Numbered from the stretch's first letter, positions 24,714 through 33,630 are shown. The stretch: DNA of 64,000 bases from Burkholderia plantarii (GCF_001411805.1 NZ_CP007212.1:2790001-2854000), one strand, 5' to 3'. The notes: generated by a model from the letters alone, not told the origin. Program-made: numbers and translations.

Positions 24714-25376
24714 ATGGATAAATCAGACTTCTTCGATAGCTCATTGTTCGAAACCGAACGGCCGGATGGCCCTTTTCTCATGCCATGGCCCTTACCCGGC
24801 AACCCTGGCGCCCTCCTCTCTTTTTGCCGTTTCGGCGATTGGCAGAGGTTTCTTGAAGCACGTCGGCTACATCCCGCGATACCGGAAGTTGTGGGGAGCA
24901 AATTTCGTCGCGCACAACGGCTCTATCTCCTCGCATGGATCGACTTTGACCTGGTAAAAGCGGGGGAACTGGTTGCCTTGACCGCGCTGGAGTTGGCGCT
25001 AAAGGATCGCTATGGAGGGTTCTTCATCCAGCAGGAGGCGCGTAAACCTGGTAAGCAAAACCACAGCGAGCGCACTCCACCGCTTGCTCAATTGCTCGAA
25101 CACATGGTTGAAAAGGATGGACTCACGGACGAGTCGCTTGCCTTCACGAGGTTATATGGCGGCTCCGTGATTTCGCGGCTTTATGAAAGCAAAGCCTCTC
25201 GCAATGCAGCAAAGAAGAACGGCATACCCAAAACTATCACGCTGGTTGGAATTCGCAATTCACTTGCGCACGGCGATCCTTTCGATGGACTGCCATGGGG
25301 AGGACTGCTCGAACTGACACGTGATTTGATCGAGTATGCATATCGGTGGTACCTGCAGGAGATCAAGCTCGCTTAA
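24714..25376 (+). CDS. HEPN-domain protein, putative ribonuclease
   Basis: This 220-residue protein has a helical C-terminal half with the HEPN motif R-N-x3-H: LVGIRNSLAHGDPF (Arg181, Asn182, His186). It is preceded by AGELVALTALELALKDRYG, the helix that usually packs against it. HEPN ribonucleases act in abortive infection, toxin-antitoxin and CRISPR systems. The first 60 residues have no known domain. The ribosome binding site is weak. It is the last gene of the rightward run and converges on the nuclease-NTPase gene 78 bp away. Confidence 0.72.
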   Translation: MDKSDFFDSSLFETERPDGPFLMPWPLPGNPGALLSFCRFGDWQRFLEARRLHPAIPEVVGSKFRRAQRLYLLAWIDFDLVKAGELVALTALELALKDRYGGFFIQQEARKPGKQNHSERTPPLAQLLEHMVEKDGLTDESLAFTRLYGGSVISRLYESKASRNAAKKNGIPKTITLVGIRNSLAHGDPFDGLPWGGLLELTRDLIEYAYRWYLQEIKLA

Positions 25377-25454
25377 GCACGGCTCGGTACAAGATGCGGA
25401 GTACAGCCCGCAGGCCGAACGACGGGACGGCTTGGAGCGTTGGCATGCTTAAGG

Positions 25455-27839
25455 TCAAGCTACGCCCTCGTCTTCACCATCAGCTAGTGCTCGAAGAGCA
25501 GCAGTGTGCTCAGGAAGCACACGATCTCTGAGTACATCATTGGCCCAGTCGGAAAGATCGGGGATGTTGCGCAGCCGCACTGTACGCAATGCAATTATTA
25601 AACGATGTAGGAGTGGTAGAGACCCGGTTTCGATCGCAGCGTCCACCCAGGTGTCCACATGCGTCCAAGGACGCGAAAGAAGATCGGCCATTGCCTGCGT
25701 CGCGGCCTCGATGGGGCTTTGATCGTGACAAAGAACTCGACCGTGGTCGCCTAGGTCGTGTTCAAGATGGCCCAGCCCTTCTTCGTTTGCCCGTAGCAAG
25801 AGGAACGGGCACTGGCCGATGTTCAGCAGCACCCAAGCGTCCATGCGCTGACTGTCGTCATCTACCCTTGCCGTTGGGAGCCGGGCAAATTGTCCAAGGA
25901 TCATCCAAGCCGTCGTGTTGCCATACGTGCGCGAGCGCTCCGCTCCGAGATCAACGGGTTCGCCACTGACGTCACCGTGCCGATTCGACAGCCAAGCCTT
26001 CCCATCTTCAATCTTCAGGTAAATCAACCGGCCATCCGGCGCGGCCATAGCAACCAGTGCATCTTCGACGGGTTCCTCCGTAGGCTCAATGGCGAGAAGG
26101 CCGCTGATGATTCCAGAGCTGAATCCACCCGTCTTCTCCGCCATGCTGCAAATCGCCTGTGCACCGACCAAATCCCCGAGATAGACCCCAGCCAAGCGGT
26201 GACCAAGCCAAGTACCGGCCTCCTCTGGATTTATTTCGGCGCGCCGCGCGAGTTCATCACCGACGGCGTCGGCAAACTCTAAGAGAAATGCAGCAGGAAT
26301 GGTAGGCACCACAACATCTTCCCTGCCCGCGTGACGATAGGTGCGGACGGCGCCCTTGGATTTGAGTTCGGCTACCACATGGCGGGCTTCGTCGGAAAGC
26401 GCATCCTGTCGCACAACAAAGCCACTTGCTGCCGCCAAAGCAAGTTCAGCCGAACGGGCACCCGCATCTGCAAGACTGCAACGCGCAAGCACGCGGTAAC
26501 CGCGAAGCAGATCATCTTGCTCCGCATAGCTCCGGCGCGCCGCGTTCATGAGTTCTAGGCCGAGCGCCGGCGGAAGAAGCAAGGTGCTATCCGGGTCTTG
26601 ATGTCGCGGATCACGGGCAGCATCGTCGTAAATCGTGCGAAGTACCCACGGCGCACGGTAATCCTCTGTGTACTCCGCGCCCTGCTGGAAGTAAATCTTG
26701 TGCTTGGCGAGATTGCGTTGCGCTGCCTGAAACTCTTCTAGGCCCAAGGGACCGATCTCGATCACCTCTGCTTGGGTTCCCATCGCCGTCTGGGTACGGC
26801 CGTTTGAGGCCTTGGTTAGCTGCTCTGCACGGTCGGTGGTTAAGATAACGTTGAGTTTCTCGCCCGGCCGTAGGCTTGCCAACTCCTCCAAATCCTCAGC
26901 CATCCGCGTGCCCGGCTCCACATCGTCGATTGCAAGCAAGAGGGCCGGCCCTGTTGGCCCGGTCGACATCCTTCGCAACCACTGGCGAGCATCGTTGGCA
27001 GTGAGATTCCACTCAAGCTCAGTAGCGAATAGATTCGCCAATGACTGAAATAGCCCAGGCCCTGATCCCCGCAACAACAAGATGGCCAAGTCTTCGCTAT
27101 CGCGATTGCGTAAAGCAAGCTCACGCAGACAACTGCTCTTTCCGCTCTGCGCCGCACCTTCGACGAAGGTGAATGTCGTACCAGCCAACGCTGACTTCTT
27201 TGCGGCAAAAGTAGAGAGACGAGGAAACAGCAGAAGTTGGGCGAAGGGGCGATCGGACTGACCAGGTGGATTAGTCATCTCGTCCAGCAGCCTAGCTGTT
27301 GCCGATCGCACGATAGGCACCCAGACACCAATTTCCCGCCCCATCAAAGCTTCAGTCGCCCACCGCATCTCCGACGACGCCAACTTGGCAGCATTGGTAA
27401 GCAAACGGGCTACCTCAGTCGCGGCGTCTTGCTCGCCGGACCACGGTTGGCCTGTATTGGCGTCGTAGATAAGGGTTGTCTGTCCATTCGTGACAACTAC
27501 AAGGGGAGGCCGTGGAGTCAGTTGGTTTGCGTAGCTTTGCGCTTGCTGATAGTCCGCATGCGTGAGTTCGAGATCCTCGCGCTTAAGCTCCACCACGGCG
27601 AGCGCTCGCTCACCATGAAAGATGATCACATCCGCTCGCCCGGTCTTCTCCCATTCGGCTGCGCTATCGAATTCATGCGTTTCGCGACCTAGGCGTACTG
27701 TGAACCGCCGTTGTTCGGTCAGTTGCTCGCGAGGAATATTGGGAAAAGCAGTGGACAGCGCTGCCGCCAACCGACTCTCTAGCTCGGCCTCAGGACGAAC
27801 GGAAGACAACACTTGCTGGTCTTGTTTTGCGTGAGGCAT
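25455..27839 (-). CDS. PD-(D/E)XK nuclease fused to STAND-like P-loop NTPase
   Basis: This 794-residue protein begins with a type I restriction HsdR-N-like nuclease domain: RADVIIFHGERALAVVELKRE gives Asp70 and the E-x-K pair Glu84/Lys86, with QQAQSYANQL as the Q-Y helix. Next comes an NTPase with Walker A VEGAAQSGKSS (Gly228-Ser235) and Walker B LLLAIDDVE (Asp305/Asp306). A roughly 480-residue helical C-terminus has no obvious TPR or WD repeats. The domain order resembles Avs-type antiviral STAND proteins, in which the C-terminus senses a phage protein. It is oriented towards the HEPN gene. Confidence 0.75.
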   Translation of the reverse strand: MPHAKQDQQVLSSVRPEAELESRLAAALSTAFPNIPREQLTEQRRFTVRLGRETHEFDSAAEWEKTGRADVIIFHGERALAVVELKREDLELTHADYQQAQSYANQLTPRPPLVVVTNGQTTLIYDANTGQPWSGEQDAATEVARLLTNAAKLASSEMRWATEALMGREIGVWVPIVRSATARLLDEMTNPPGQSDRPFAQLLLFPRLSTFAAKKSALAGTTFTFVEGAAQSGKSSCLRELALRNRDSEDLAILLLRGSGPGLFQSLANLFATELEWNLTANDARQWLRRMSTGPTGPALLLAIDDVEPGTRMAEDLEELASLRPGEKLNVILTTDRAEQLTKASNGRTQTAMGTQAEVIEIGPLGLEEFQAAQRNLAKHKIYFQQGAEYTEDYRAPWVLRTIYDDAARDPRHQDPDSTLLLPPALGLELMNAARRSYAEQDDLLRGYRVLARCSLADAGARSAELALAAASGFVVRQDALSDEARHVVAELKSKGAVRTYRHAGREDVVVPTIPAAFLLEFADAVGDELARRAEINPEEAGTWLGHRLAGVYLGDLVGAQAICSMAEKTGGFSSGIISGLLAIEPTEEPVEDALVAMAAPDGRLIYLKIEDGKAWLSNRHGDVSGEPVDLGAERSRTYGNTTAWMILGQFARLPTARVDDDSQRMDAWVLLNIGQCPFLLLRANEEGLGHLEHDLGDHGRVLCHDQSPIEAATQAMADLLSRPWTHVDTWVDAAIETGSLPLLHRLIIALRTVRLRNIPDLSDWANDVLRDRVLPEHTAALRALADGEDEGVA

Positions 27840-27851
27840 AGCGGCGATTCC

Positions 27852-29168
27852 TTAGGCCCAATCCCGCAATGACTTGACTGCGGCATCCATTTTTTTCAGT
27901 ACTGATCGCAGCGGCGGGCAATCAGGATAGTGCTCGATCAAGAGTTTCTTTGCTTGCGCCAGACTCTGCACGTGGCGCTCGCGGTCGGCTTCGGCGAGTG
28001 TTCGTGAAAACGTCGATCCAGACTCGTGGTAGTACAAATCGAAAAACTGCTCGTTCGGTAGTTCAGCATGGTTGTACTCGCGCTGCGTCCACTCGTCGAG
28101 TTCACTGCGAATCGCATTGACGCGGTTGTAGACACCCTTGCGGTGGTAGGTGTCCTTGAGCACCGACTTCAGCAGGCGACCGACATGCGCGTGCGCCTCA
28201 ATCGGCATCCTGCCCTTCGGACGGCGCTGCGGACCAACGAAGGTCTGGACATAGCCAATCGAATTGCGCTGGCCATTTTGCTCACGCGGCGTCTTCGCCT
28301 TGTCCTTCGCAGCAGCAGCCTTGGCGATAGTGCCGGGGCTCACGAAGAACGGTGTCATTGGTGCGGATTCTCCGTCCCATGCGGCTTCGACAACGGGTGA
28401 AGGCAGCTTGTCCAGCGCCACCGCGAGGGGTTCCAGCGGGATGCCCTTCGTTTCGTCCGCGATCAGGTAGAGACGGGAACCGACATCGGGCGCGTACATG
28501 CCCGTCCACTCAGGCTTGACGATGATGAAGCCATGTTCCTTCGCCCAGGTCTCGCGCTCCTGCCCCTTGCCTTCAACGGCCTTCTCATAGGGCTCGTCCG
28601 CAAAGAGATAGCGCTTCGTTTGGCGGTCATACCAGATGCTGTAGTGGTCACGGCCAGGAACCGCATTGCTCGACCGCCCACTAGGAAAGGCGCGGCTGTG
28701 GCTCTTGGACGGACGCAGCTTCGTCGCATCCATGAAATGCAGTGCACGTGCGGCTGCACAGACCGCACGCCGAGCCGCCGACTGCGAACTTTGCAGGTGC
28801 TCGCGCGCCAGATGGTCAGGCCCCTCGGCACGGAAATCCGCCAGTGCGCGATGGTTCTGCAACTGGAGCCCCGTGATGAGATCGCCCCACGGGACGGACA
28901 GCCAGATGCTCAGCGTTTCGCGTCCGGTCCCGCCACCATCGCGGTCCTTCCAGTAGGAAGTCAGGAATACACGGTGGCCGGGGCGAATACGCTCCGTCTT
29001 GGGGGCAGCGCGCAGCACATTGCCCGCATGGCGGAAGTTCTGGAATCCCGCTGCCTGCGCGGCGGCATCCAAGGCTTGCGTGTGCTGGATGCCCCGCTCG
29101 AACTTGAGCGATTTAGCGAGGCGTTTGATGCCGTCCATCGTGGACGGCCGAATGGCTTCACTCGACAT
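27852..29168 (-). CDS. DUF5623 domain protein
   Basis: The protein is about 438 residues and of unknown function, common in ICEs. The first 50 residues form a small module (MDGIKRLAKSLKFERGIQHT, then QALDAAAQAAGFQNFRHAGN). It is followed by a beta-rich region (HRVFLTSYWKDRDGG, DHYSIWYDRQTKRYLFADEPYE) and a helical C-terminus. GGAGAA precedes ATG 29168. It ends 12 bp from the nuclease-NTPase gene and could be cotranscribed with it. Its N-terminal module is shared with the divergent gene at 29496. Confidence 0.8.
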   Translation of the reverse strand: MSSEAIRPSTMDGIKRLAKSLKFERGIQHTQALDAAAQAAGFQNFRHAGNVLRAAPKTERIRPGHRVFLTSYWKDRDGGGTGRETLSIWLSVPWGDLITGLQLQNHRALADFRAEGPDHLAREHLQSSQSAARRAVCAAARALHFMDATKLRPSKSHSRAFPSGRSSNAVPGRDHYSIWYDRQTKRYLFADEPYEKAVEGKGQERETWAKEHGFIIVKPEWTGMYAPDVGSRLYLIADETKGIPLEPLAVALDKLPSPVVEAAWDGESAPMTPFFVSPGTIAKAAAAKDKAKTPREQNGQRNSIGYVQTFVGPQRRPKGRMPIEAHAHVGRLLKSVLKDTYHRKGVYNRVNAIRSELDEWTQREYNHAELPNEQFFDLYYHESGSTFSRTLAEADRERHVQSLAQAKKLLIEHYPDCPPLRSVLKKMDAAVKSLRDWA

Positions 29169-29495
29169 GACAAGTTCTCCCGGTTCATGGCGAAACGTCA
29201 CCCGTCTGCCGCTTCTCGAACCTGAACATGACATGCGCAGGAAGAGAGGGAGTTTGCCGGCAGTGCTGTCAACAGCTTTGCTATGACGGGTGGCAGGCTC
29301 CTGCCCGAAGCCTTGCCGACAGTATCTCACAAGCCGGAATAGCGTGCTATGCTAACCAATGGTTGCCGTCACCTGCCGCACGCGCCCTTTGGGGTACGAC
29401 GAAGACGGAGCATTCCAGAGCCCTACCCAATCCATGTTTGATCCCTTGGGCGGCCCGCAAAGCGTGCACCGGCTCGACGCCCGACGGAGATCAAT
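29169..29495. promoter_or_regulatory. Divergent promoter region of DUF5623 and the 29496 gene
   Basis: This 327-bp region separates two divergent genes that share an N-terminal domain. It should contain both promoters. I see no gene and no strong dyad; the stretch around 29335-29360 (GGAATAGCGTGCTATGCTAACC) is the most AT-rich and the best place for a rightward -10 element. Confidence 0.35.
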
Positions 29496-30989
29496 ATGGA
29501 CACCCAGCAGCTCAAGGTGTTCGCGGAGCGCTTGCGCGCCTGCCTCGAACGCCACAACCTCCCCCTCAAGCACGGTCAGGCACTCGACCTGATCGCAGCC
29601 ATTCCTGGCTTGCGTAACTGGCCCGAAGTGAATGCGTTCCCCGCTCGCGTATCGGCTGCGCAATGGGACAGCAATTCGGCTGATCGGCTCGCCAAGCGCA
29701 TTGCGAAACAGCATGGCCTGATCCTGCCGGTGGATGAAATGCTCCAAACACTGGAGCCATCGGCCGCCAGCGTTTTGAAGGTCTGGCCCGACGGCCCCGT
29801 GCCCGGCGTGTACGTGACGACCTCTCAAAAGGCCATTGACGCGGCCATCGCCAAGTACGAGGCCGCCACCGACGGCGCACTGCTCTATGCGGAGAACGCC
29901 GGCCGTTCTTCGGACGCGGCCATCGACTTGGGCGAACACGGCCTGTTCTCCCGCGGCATGGACCGACTGCCTAGCGGCACGCTGGTCGTGGTCGGCCCCG
30001 TGCCGTTGACGCAGGAATCGTGGAGCGACAACAAGGACCGGCTGAACACGGCGGCCAATCTTGCCTATTCGTCCTCGCTGCGCGTCGTGGTCTTGGCAGA
30101 GACGCCGCTGCCCGAGAATCTGCACAGCGACATCGACCTGCTGCTGCGGCCCGACGATGAAGGTCTCGACAGCGATCCCGTTGACGTGCTCGGGATCGTC
30201 ACCGAATCAGGCGATCTGCAAGTGGTACAGCCGTTTGTGCAGCGTCGAGCAGCGCCGTCGGCTGCGCAGCACTTCACGACGAGTCAGCGTCTGCCGCAGC
30301 TACTCGAAGATGCACTGAGGCTTGCGGTGGCAAAGCGTCCCTACGGGATCATTGTGCTCGGCATTACGCCTGGCGATACACAGCGCAAGGCATTGCTGGA
30401 GGCCGTTCTGCCTCTGACCGAGCACGCAGGGCCAGCCGTTCGCATCCAACCGACGTTTCGCCCTGGCTACGGGAAAGACGATTTCCCGTTGTCACCGCAT
30501 TTCGAGGGGCTTCCGGTCTTCCCATCCATCGAAAGCGCCTATGCGCATGGCTATCGTCGTATGGTGATCGAGTCCTCCCATCACGGCGCCGGTGACGCAA
30601 TCGCTCGGCATGCGCATGAGGTGTGCTTCTTGATTCGTTCCTTCTCGACCGAGGTTGCTGGCGCATGGATGAGCAGCCTGCCCGCTCTGATCGATAAGCC
30701 CAATGCACTTGATGTCATCACGGCAGTCCTGTGCGCTGCCGACGTGTCCGCCAAAACGGGGACAGTGACGATTTGCGACGCCTTTGTCGGCGGGTCGTCA
30801 CCAGCCCCCAAGGATGACGACATCGACAGGCTGGCGGAACACATGGAGGCACATCGCGCCGTGCGATGGCAGGAGCAGTTGGACGCATTGCTGGCCGCCC
30901 GCACGGTGACACCTGCACAAGCCAAGAAGGCCCTGCGTCGGCACAACGTAGACGACTACCTGGCCTCACGCAAAGCGGCGCAGGTGTAG
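29496..30989 (+). CDS. 'Glyoxalase superfamily'-type accessory ICE protein
   Basis: The 497-residue protein begins with a small module (VFAERLRACLERHNLPLKHG, then QALDLIAAIPGLRNWPEVN) that annotation pipelines name glyoxalase superfamily, although no metal-binding site is visible. The middle contains alpha/beta segments (GTLVVVGPVPLT, SLRVVVLAETPLP, YGIIVLGITPGDTQRKALLEAV) that look like a divergent P-loop-free Rossmann region. The C-terminus is helical and charged. The function is not known. ATG 29496 follows the family start (MDTQQLKVFAERLRACLERH). It is divergent from DUF5623. Confidence 0.72.
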   Translation: MDTQQLKVFAERLRACLERHNLPLKHGQALDLIAAIPGLRNWPEVNAFPARVSAAQWDSNSADRLAKRIAKQHGLILPVDEMLQTLEPSAASVLKVWPDGPVPGVYVTTSQKAIDAAIAKYEAATDGALLYAENAGRSSDAAIDLGEHGLFSRGMDRLPSGTLVVVGPVPLTQESWSDNKDRLNTAANLAYSSSLRVVVLAETPLPENLHSDIDLLLRPDDEGLDSDPVDVLGIVTESGDLQVVQPFVQRRAAPSAAQHFTTSQRLPQLLEDALRLAVAKRPYGIIVLGITPGDTQRKALLEAVLPLTEHAGPAVRIQPTFRPGYGKDDFPLSPHFEGLPVFPSIESAYAHGYRRMVIESSHHGAGDAIARHAHEVCFLIRSFSTEVAGAWMSSLPALIDKPNALDVITAVLCAADVSAKTGTVTICDAFVGGSSPAPKDDDIDRLAEHMEAHRAVRWQEQLDALLAARTVTPAQAKKALRRHNVDDYLASRKAAQV

Positions 30990-31070
30990 AGCGTGGCTGC
31001 ATAACAAGGAGCCGGCAGCGGTGATGCACACCGTTGCCGCCCCTACAACAACGAAAGGACATAGGCGGCA

Positions 31071-31889
31071 ATGAAAGCTCATCCATTTACTCGCCCCACC
31101 ATCAACGCTGCGGTGGAGTTCCTTGCGGAAATGTTGACGCAGGCGAAGTTCGATCAACTCGTGGTGCGGTTGGGGCTGGACGACGAAATTCCCCAGGGGC
31201 CGGCAAAGAGCGTGACTGCGAAAAGCGCCGTACTGGCACGTCTCGTCAACCAACGCGCAACGCAGATTGTCAGCACCTTAGACGGCCCCGTGACTCTGGC
31301 TGAAGCTGCGGTACGCGAAGCCGTTGGAGTGGCCGTGCCGCAGTATGCGAAGACCGAGCAGGAGCGTCTTCTGCGAGGGCTGGCGCTCGACGGCTACGTT
31401 GTGTCCTGGGATGAGGACGCCCGAACACCATTTCTGCGCGCGGCGTTGCCTGGCGAAGTGGATCTTCCTGAGGCCGATGATGAAGTTCACCAACTGTTGA
31501 AGCAGTTCGGGTTTACTGTGCCATTGGGGCATCTCGACCAAGCCATCGACGCGCACGCGCGCGGCGACTGGGCGGCGGCAAACAGTCAGATACGCACGTT
31601 CCTGGAAGGCTTGCTAAGCGACATCGCCTTGCACATTGATCCCCAGAAGGCCGCCGTGCTCGCTTCCAGCGAAAATCGGCGCGCCTGGCTGGCGGAGCGC
31701 GGATTTCTGTCGGTCAACAGGAACGAGTGGACCAGCGACGGGAAGAACTACTTGAATGGACTTTTCAAGATGCTTCACACCGATGGGTCGCATCCCGGCC
31801 TGTCCGATGAAGATCACAGCACGTTCCGGCTGCACCTTGGACTTATCACTGGCCGCACCTTGCTTCGTCGCCTGAGCAATGGTCGTTGA
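31071..31889 (+). CDS. Uncharacterised protein with AbiJ-like helical C-terminus
   Basis: This 272-residue protein has a helical N-terminal part (residues 1-125, with VTAKSAVLARLVNQRATQIV) and a C-terminal part. The latter contains HLDQAIDAHARGDWAAANSQ followed by RTFLEGLLSDIALHI, and ends LFKMLHTDGSHPGLSDEDHS and TFRLHLGLITGRTLLRR. Similar C-termini occur in abortive-infection-related proteins and ICE accessory genes; I cannot name a family with confidence. It lies between the 29496 gene and the AlpA gene in the same direction, in a part of the ICE rich in accessory genes. Confidence 0.65.
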   Translation: MKAHPFTRPTINAAVEFLAEMLTQAKFDQLVVRLGLDDEIPQGPAKSVTAKSAVLARLVNQRATQIVSTLDGPVTLAEAAVREAVGVAVPQYAKTEQERLLRGLALDGYVVSWDEDARTPFLRAALPGEVDLPEADDEVHQLLKQFGFTVPLGHLDQAIDAHARGDWAAANSQIRTFLEGLLSDIALHIDPQKAAVLASSENRRAWLAERGFLSVNRNEWTSDGKNYLNGLFKMLHTDGSHPGLSDEDHSTFRLHLGLITGRTLLRRLSNGR

Positions 31890-31941
31890 GTGCGCTGCAC
31901 TACGCCGCAGCAAGTTGTCCCGATAGGTACTGAACTTCACC

Positions 31942-32322
31942 ATGTCTCCATGCAGCGTACTCATGGAGTCCGACGTGGAACAGCTATCGCAAACATCAAA
32001 TGCGCTCCCCTTGCCGGGGACGGAAGCCTACGACGAACTGCCGCAATTCCCGAAACGCAGCCCCCTTCCCTTCCGGCGCACCATCCGACGCCAGGAATTG
32101 CGGCAGATCGTCCCCCTGGCGGAAACAACGATCTACGAAATGGAGCGCCGCGGTGAATTCCCGCGCCGCTTTAACCTGACGCCGCGCTGCGTCGTGTGGG
32201 ACTTGGCCGAAGTAGAGGCATGGGTCGAGCAACGCAAGCAAGCTCGTCGTGGCAGCGTCTCGAAGCCGGATGTCCACCTACGAAAAACCCGCCCTGTTCG
32301 GGCGGGTTCGAGCGTGGAATGA
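31942..32322 (+). CDS. AlpA-family regulator / recombination directionality factor
   Basis: The 126-residue protein has an AlpA-type winged HTH in its second half: RRQELRQIVPLAETTIYEME, then RRGEFPRRFNLTPRCVVWDL and AEVEAWVEQRKQ. AlpA proteins bind near attachment sites and promote excision or activate the integrase gene. The N-terminal 40 residues are not conserved, so the true start may be the ATG at 31963 rather than 31942; neither has a strong ribosome binding site. It converges on the integrase gene with 24 bp between stops. Confidence 0.85.
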   Translation: MSPCSVLMESDVEQLSQTSNALPLPGTEAYDELPQFPKRSPLPFRRTIRRQELRQIVPLAETTIYEMERRGEFPRRFNLTPRCVVWDLAEVEAWVEQRKQARRGSVSKPDVHLRKTRPVRAGSSVE

Positions 32323-32346
32323 AGCTGGAAAGCGGATCTCGTCCAA

Positions 32347-33603
32347 TCAAGCCATCGCGCTCAACGCCGGCACCACCACGTTCTCCGGCATCAGCTTCGG
32401 CACGTAAGTCTGCCCGCCGCCCCAAGCGTCAATCATGTTGGCCCACTCTTGCAGCATGTGGCGCCGCTGCTCGGCATATTCGGCCTTGTTGTAGACCGAG
32501 CGCGAGGAACGTCCCTCCTCGTGTGCCAAACACTTCTCGATCCAGTCGCGGTTAAAACCGATTTCGTTCAACAGCGTCGAGCCGGTGCGGCGCAGGTCAT
32601 GGACGGTGAACGGTTGCAGCGGCAGCCCCTTGGCTTGTGCCGCCTCCGCCACAAGTCCTGTGACTCGATTCAAGGTTGCATTGGACATATACCGCTGTGC
32701 GTCGTAACGAGATGGGAAAACGAACCGTGAGCCGGCCGCGCAAGCGTGAAGCGTGACGAAGATGTCGAGCGCCTGGCGAGACAGGTAGACCACATGCGGA
32801 TTGCGCCCTTTCATCCGCTGCTTCGGAATCGTCCAGGTTTTGTTCTCGAAATCGACCTCATCCCAAGTAGCCTGGATCAATTCGCTCTTGCGTACCAGCG
32901 TCAGCAAGATCAGGCGCAGCGCCAGCTTGATCGTCGGATAGGTCGCCACCGATTCCATCTGTTGCACGAACAGCCGGATCTCCAGCGGAGACAAGGCGCG
33001 ATCCTTGGGCACGAAGGTGGCGATCGTGGATGGCCCCACGCTGTCAGCAGGGTTGTCCACCTTTTCCCCGTGAGCGATGGCGTAGACATAGACCTGCTTC
33101 ACGATGTCCCGAATCTGCACCGCGGTGGACGGTGCTCCGCGTTCCTTGACCTTGTTGCAAAAGGCCCGCAGGTCTTCAGGCTGAATTTCAGTCAGCAGAC
33201 GATTCCGAAAAGTCGGAAGGATGTCCCGATCAATAATGTGCTGACGCGCGGCGCGAGTGCTGTCGGCCCATCGTGTATGGGCCAAATAGGTCTCCATCGC
33301 CGTGCCGAAGGTCTTGATGTCGGTCACACGGCGTTTCTCGCGCTGCTTTTCTAGCGCGGGCGATGTGCCCTTGAGAATGGCCTTTCGCGCGTCCAGCAGC
33401 AGTTCGCGCGCCATTGCCAGTGAAATACCGTCAGGGCCATAGCGCCCGATGGTCAGCGTTTCACGGCGGCCGTTGAAACGGTAGTCGTAGCGGAAGGTAA
33501 CAGTACCGCTGGGCGATACCGTCACGTACATCCCGTCCCGGTCAGAAGCCTTATAAATCTTGGACTTAGGCTTCAAATTACGCAGTGCAGTGTCAGTAAG
33601 CAT
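32347..33603 (-). CDS. int: P4-like tyrosine integrase
   Basis: The 418-residue integrase has an N-terminal arm-binding domain (DUF4102 type: MLTDTALRNLKPKSKIYKAS, then VSPSGTVTFRYDYRFNGRRE), a core-binding domain (about 95-190) and a catalytic domain. The catalytic residues are Arg238 (LTLVRKSEL), His335 and Arg338 (HDLRRTG), His361 (CLAHEE) and Tyr371 (SVYNKAEY). It should integrate the circle into the 3' end of guaA, which lies 312 bp away. It is transcribed leftwards, away from guaA's end, and converges on AlpA. Confidence 0.96.
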   Translation of the reverse strand: MLTDTALRNLKPKSKIYKASDRDGMYVTVSPSGTVTFRYDYRFNGRRETLTIGRYGPDGISLAMARELLLDARKAILKGTSPALEKQREKRRVTDIKTFGTAMETYLAHTRWADSTRAARQHIIDRDILPTFRNRLLTEIQPEDLRAFCNKVKERGAPSTAVQIRDIVKQVYVYAIAHGEKVDNPADSVGPSTIATFVPKDRALSPLEIRLFVQQMESVATYPTIKLALRLILLTLVRKSELIQATWDEVDFENKTWTIPKQRMKGRNPHVVYLSRQALDIFVTLHACAAGSRFVFPSRYDAQRYMSNATLNRVTGLVAEAAQAKGLPLQPFTVHDLRRTGSTLLNEIGFNRDWIEKCLAHEEGRSSRSVYNKAEYAEQRRHMLQEWANMIDAWGGGQTYVPKLMPENVVVPALSAMA

Positions 33604-33630
33604 CGAGGTTTCCTCCGGTCGTTTGACGGC

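Noticed and set aside
29496..30989. True glyoxalase enzyme
   Set aside because: No vicinal-oxygen-chelate metal ligands can be placed, and the length and Rossmann-like middle do not fit; the pipeline name comes from the N-terminal module only.
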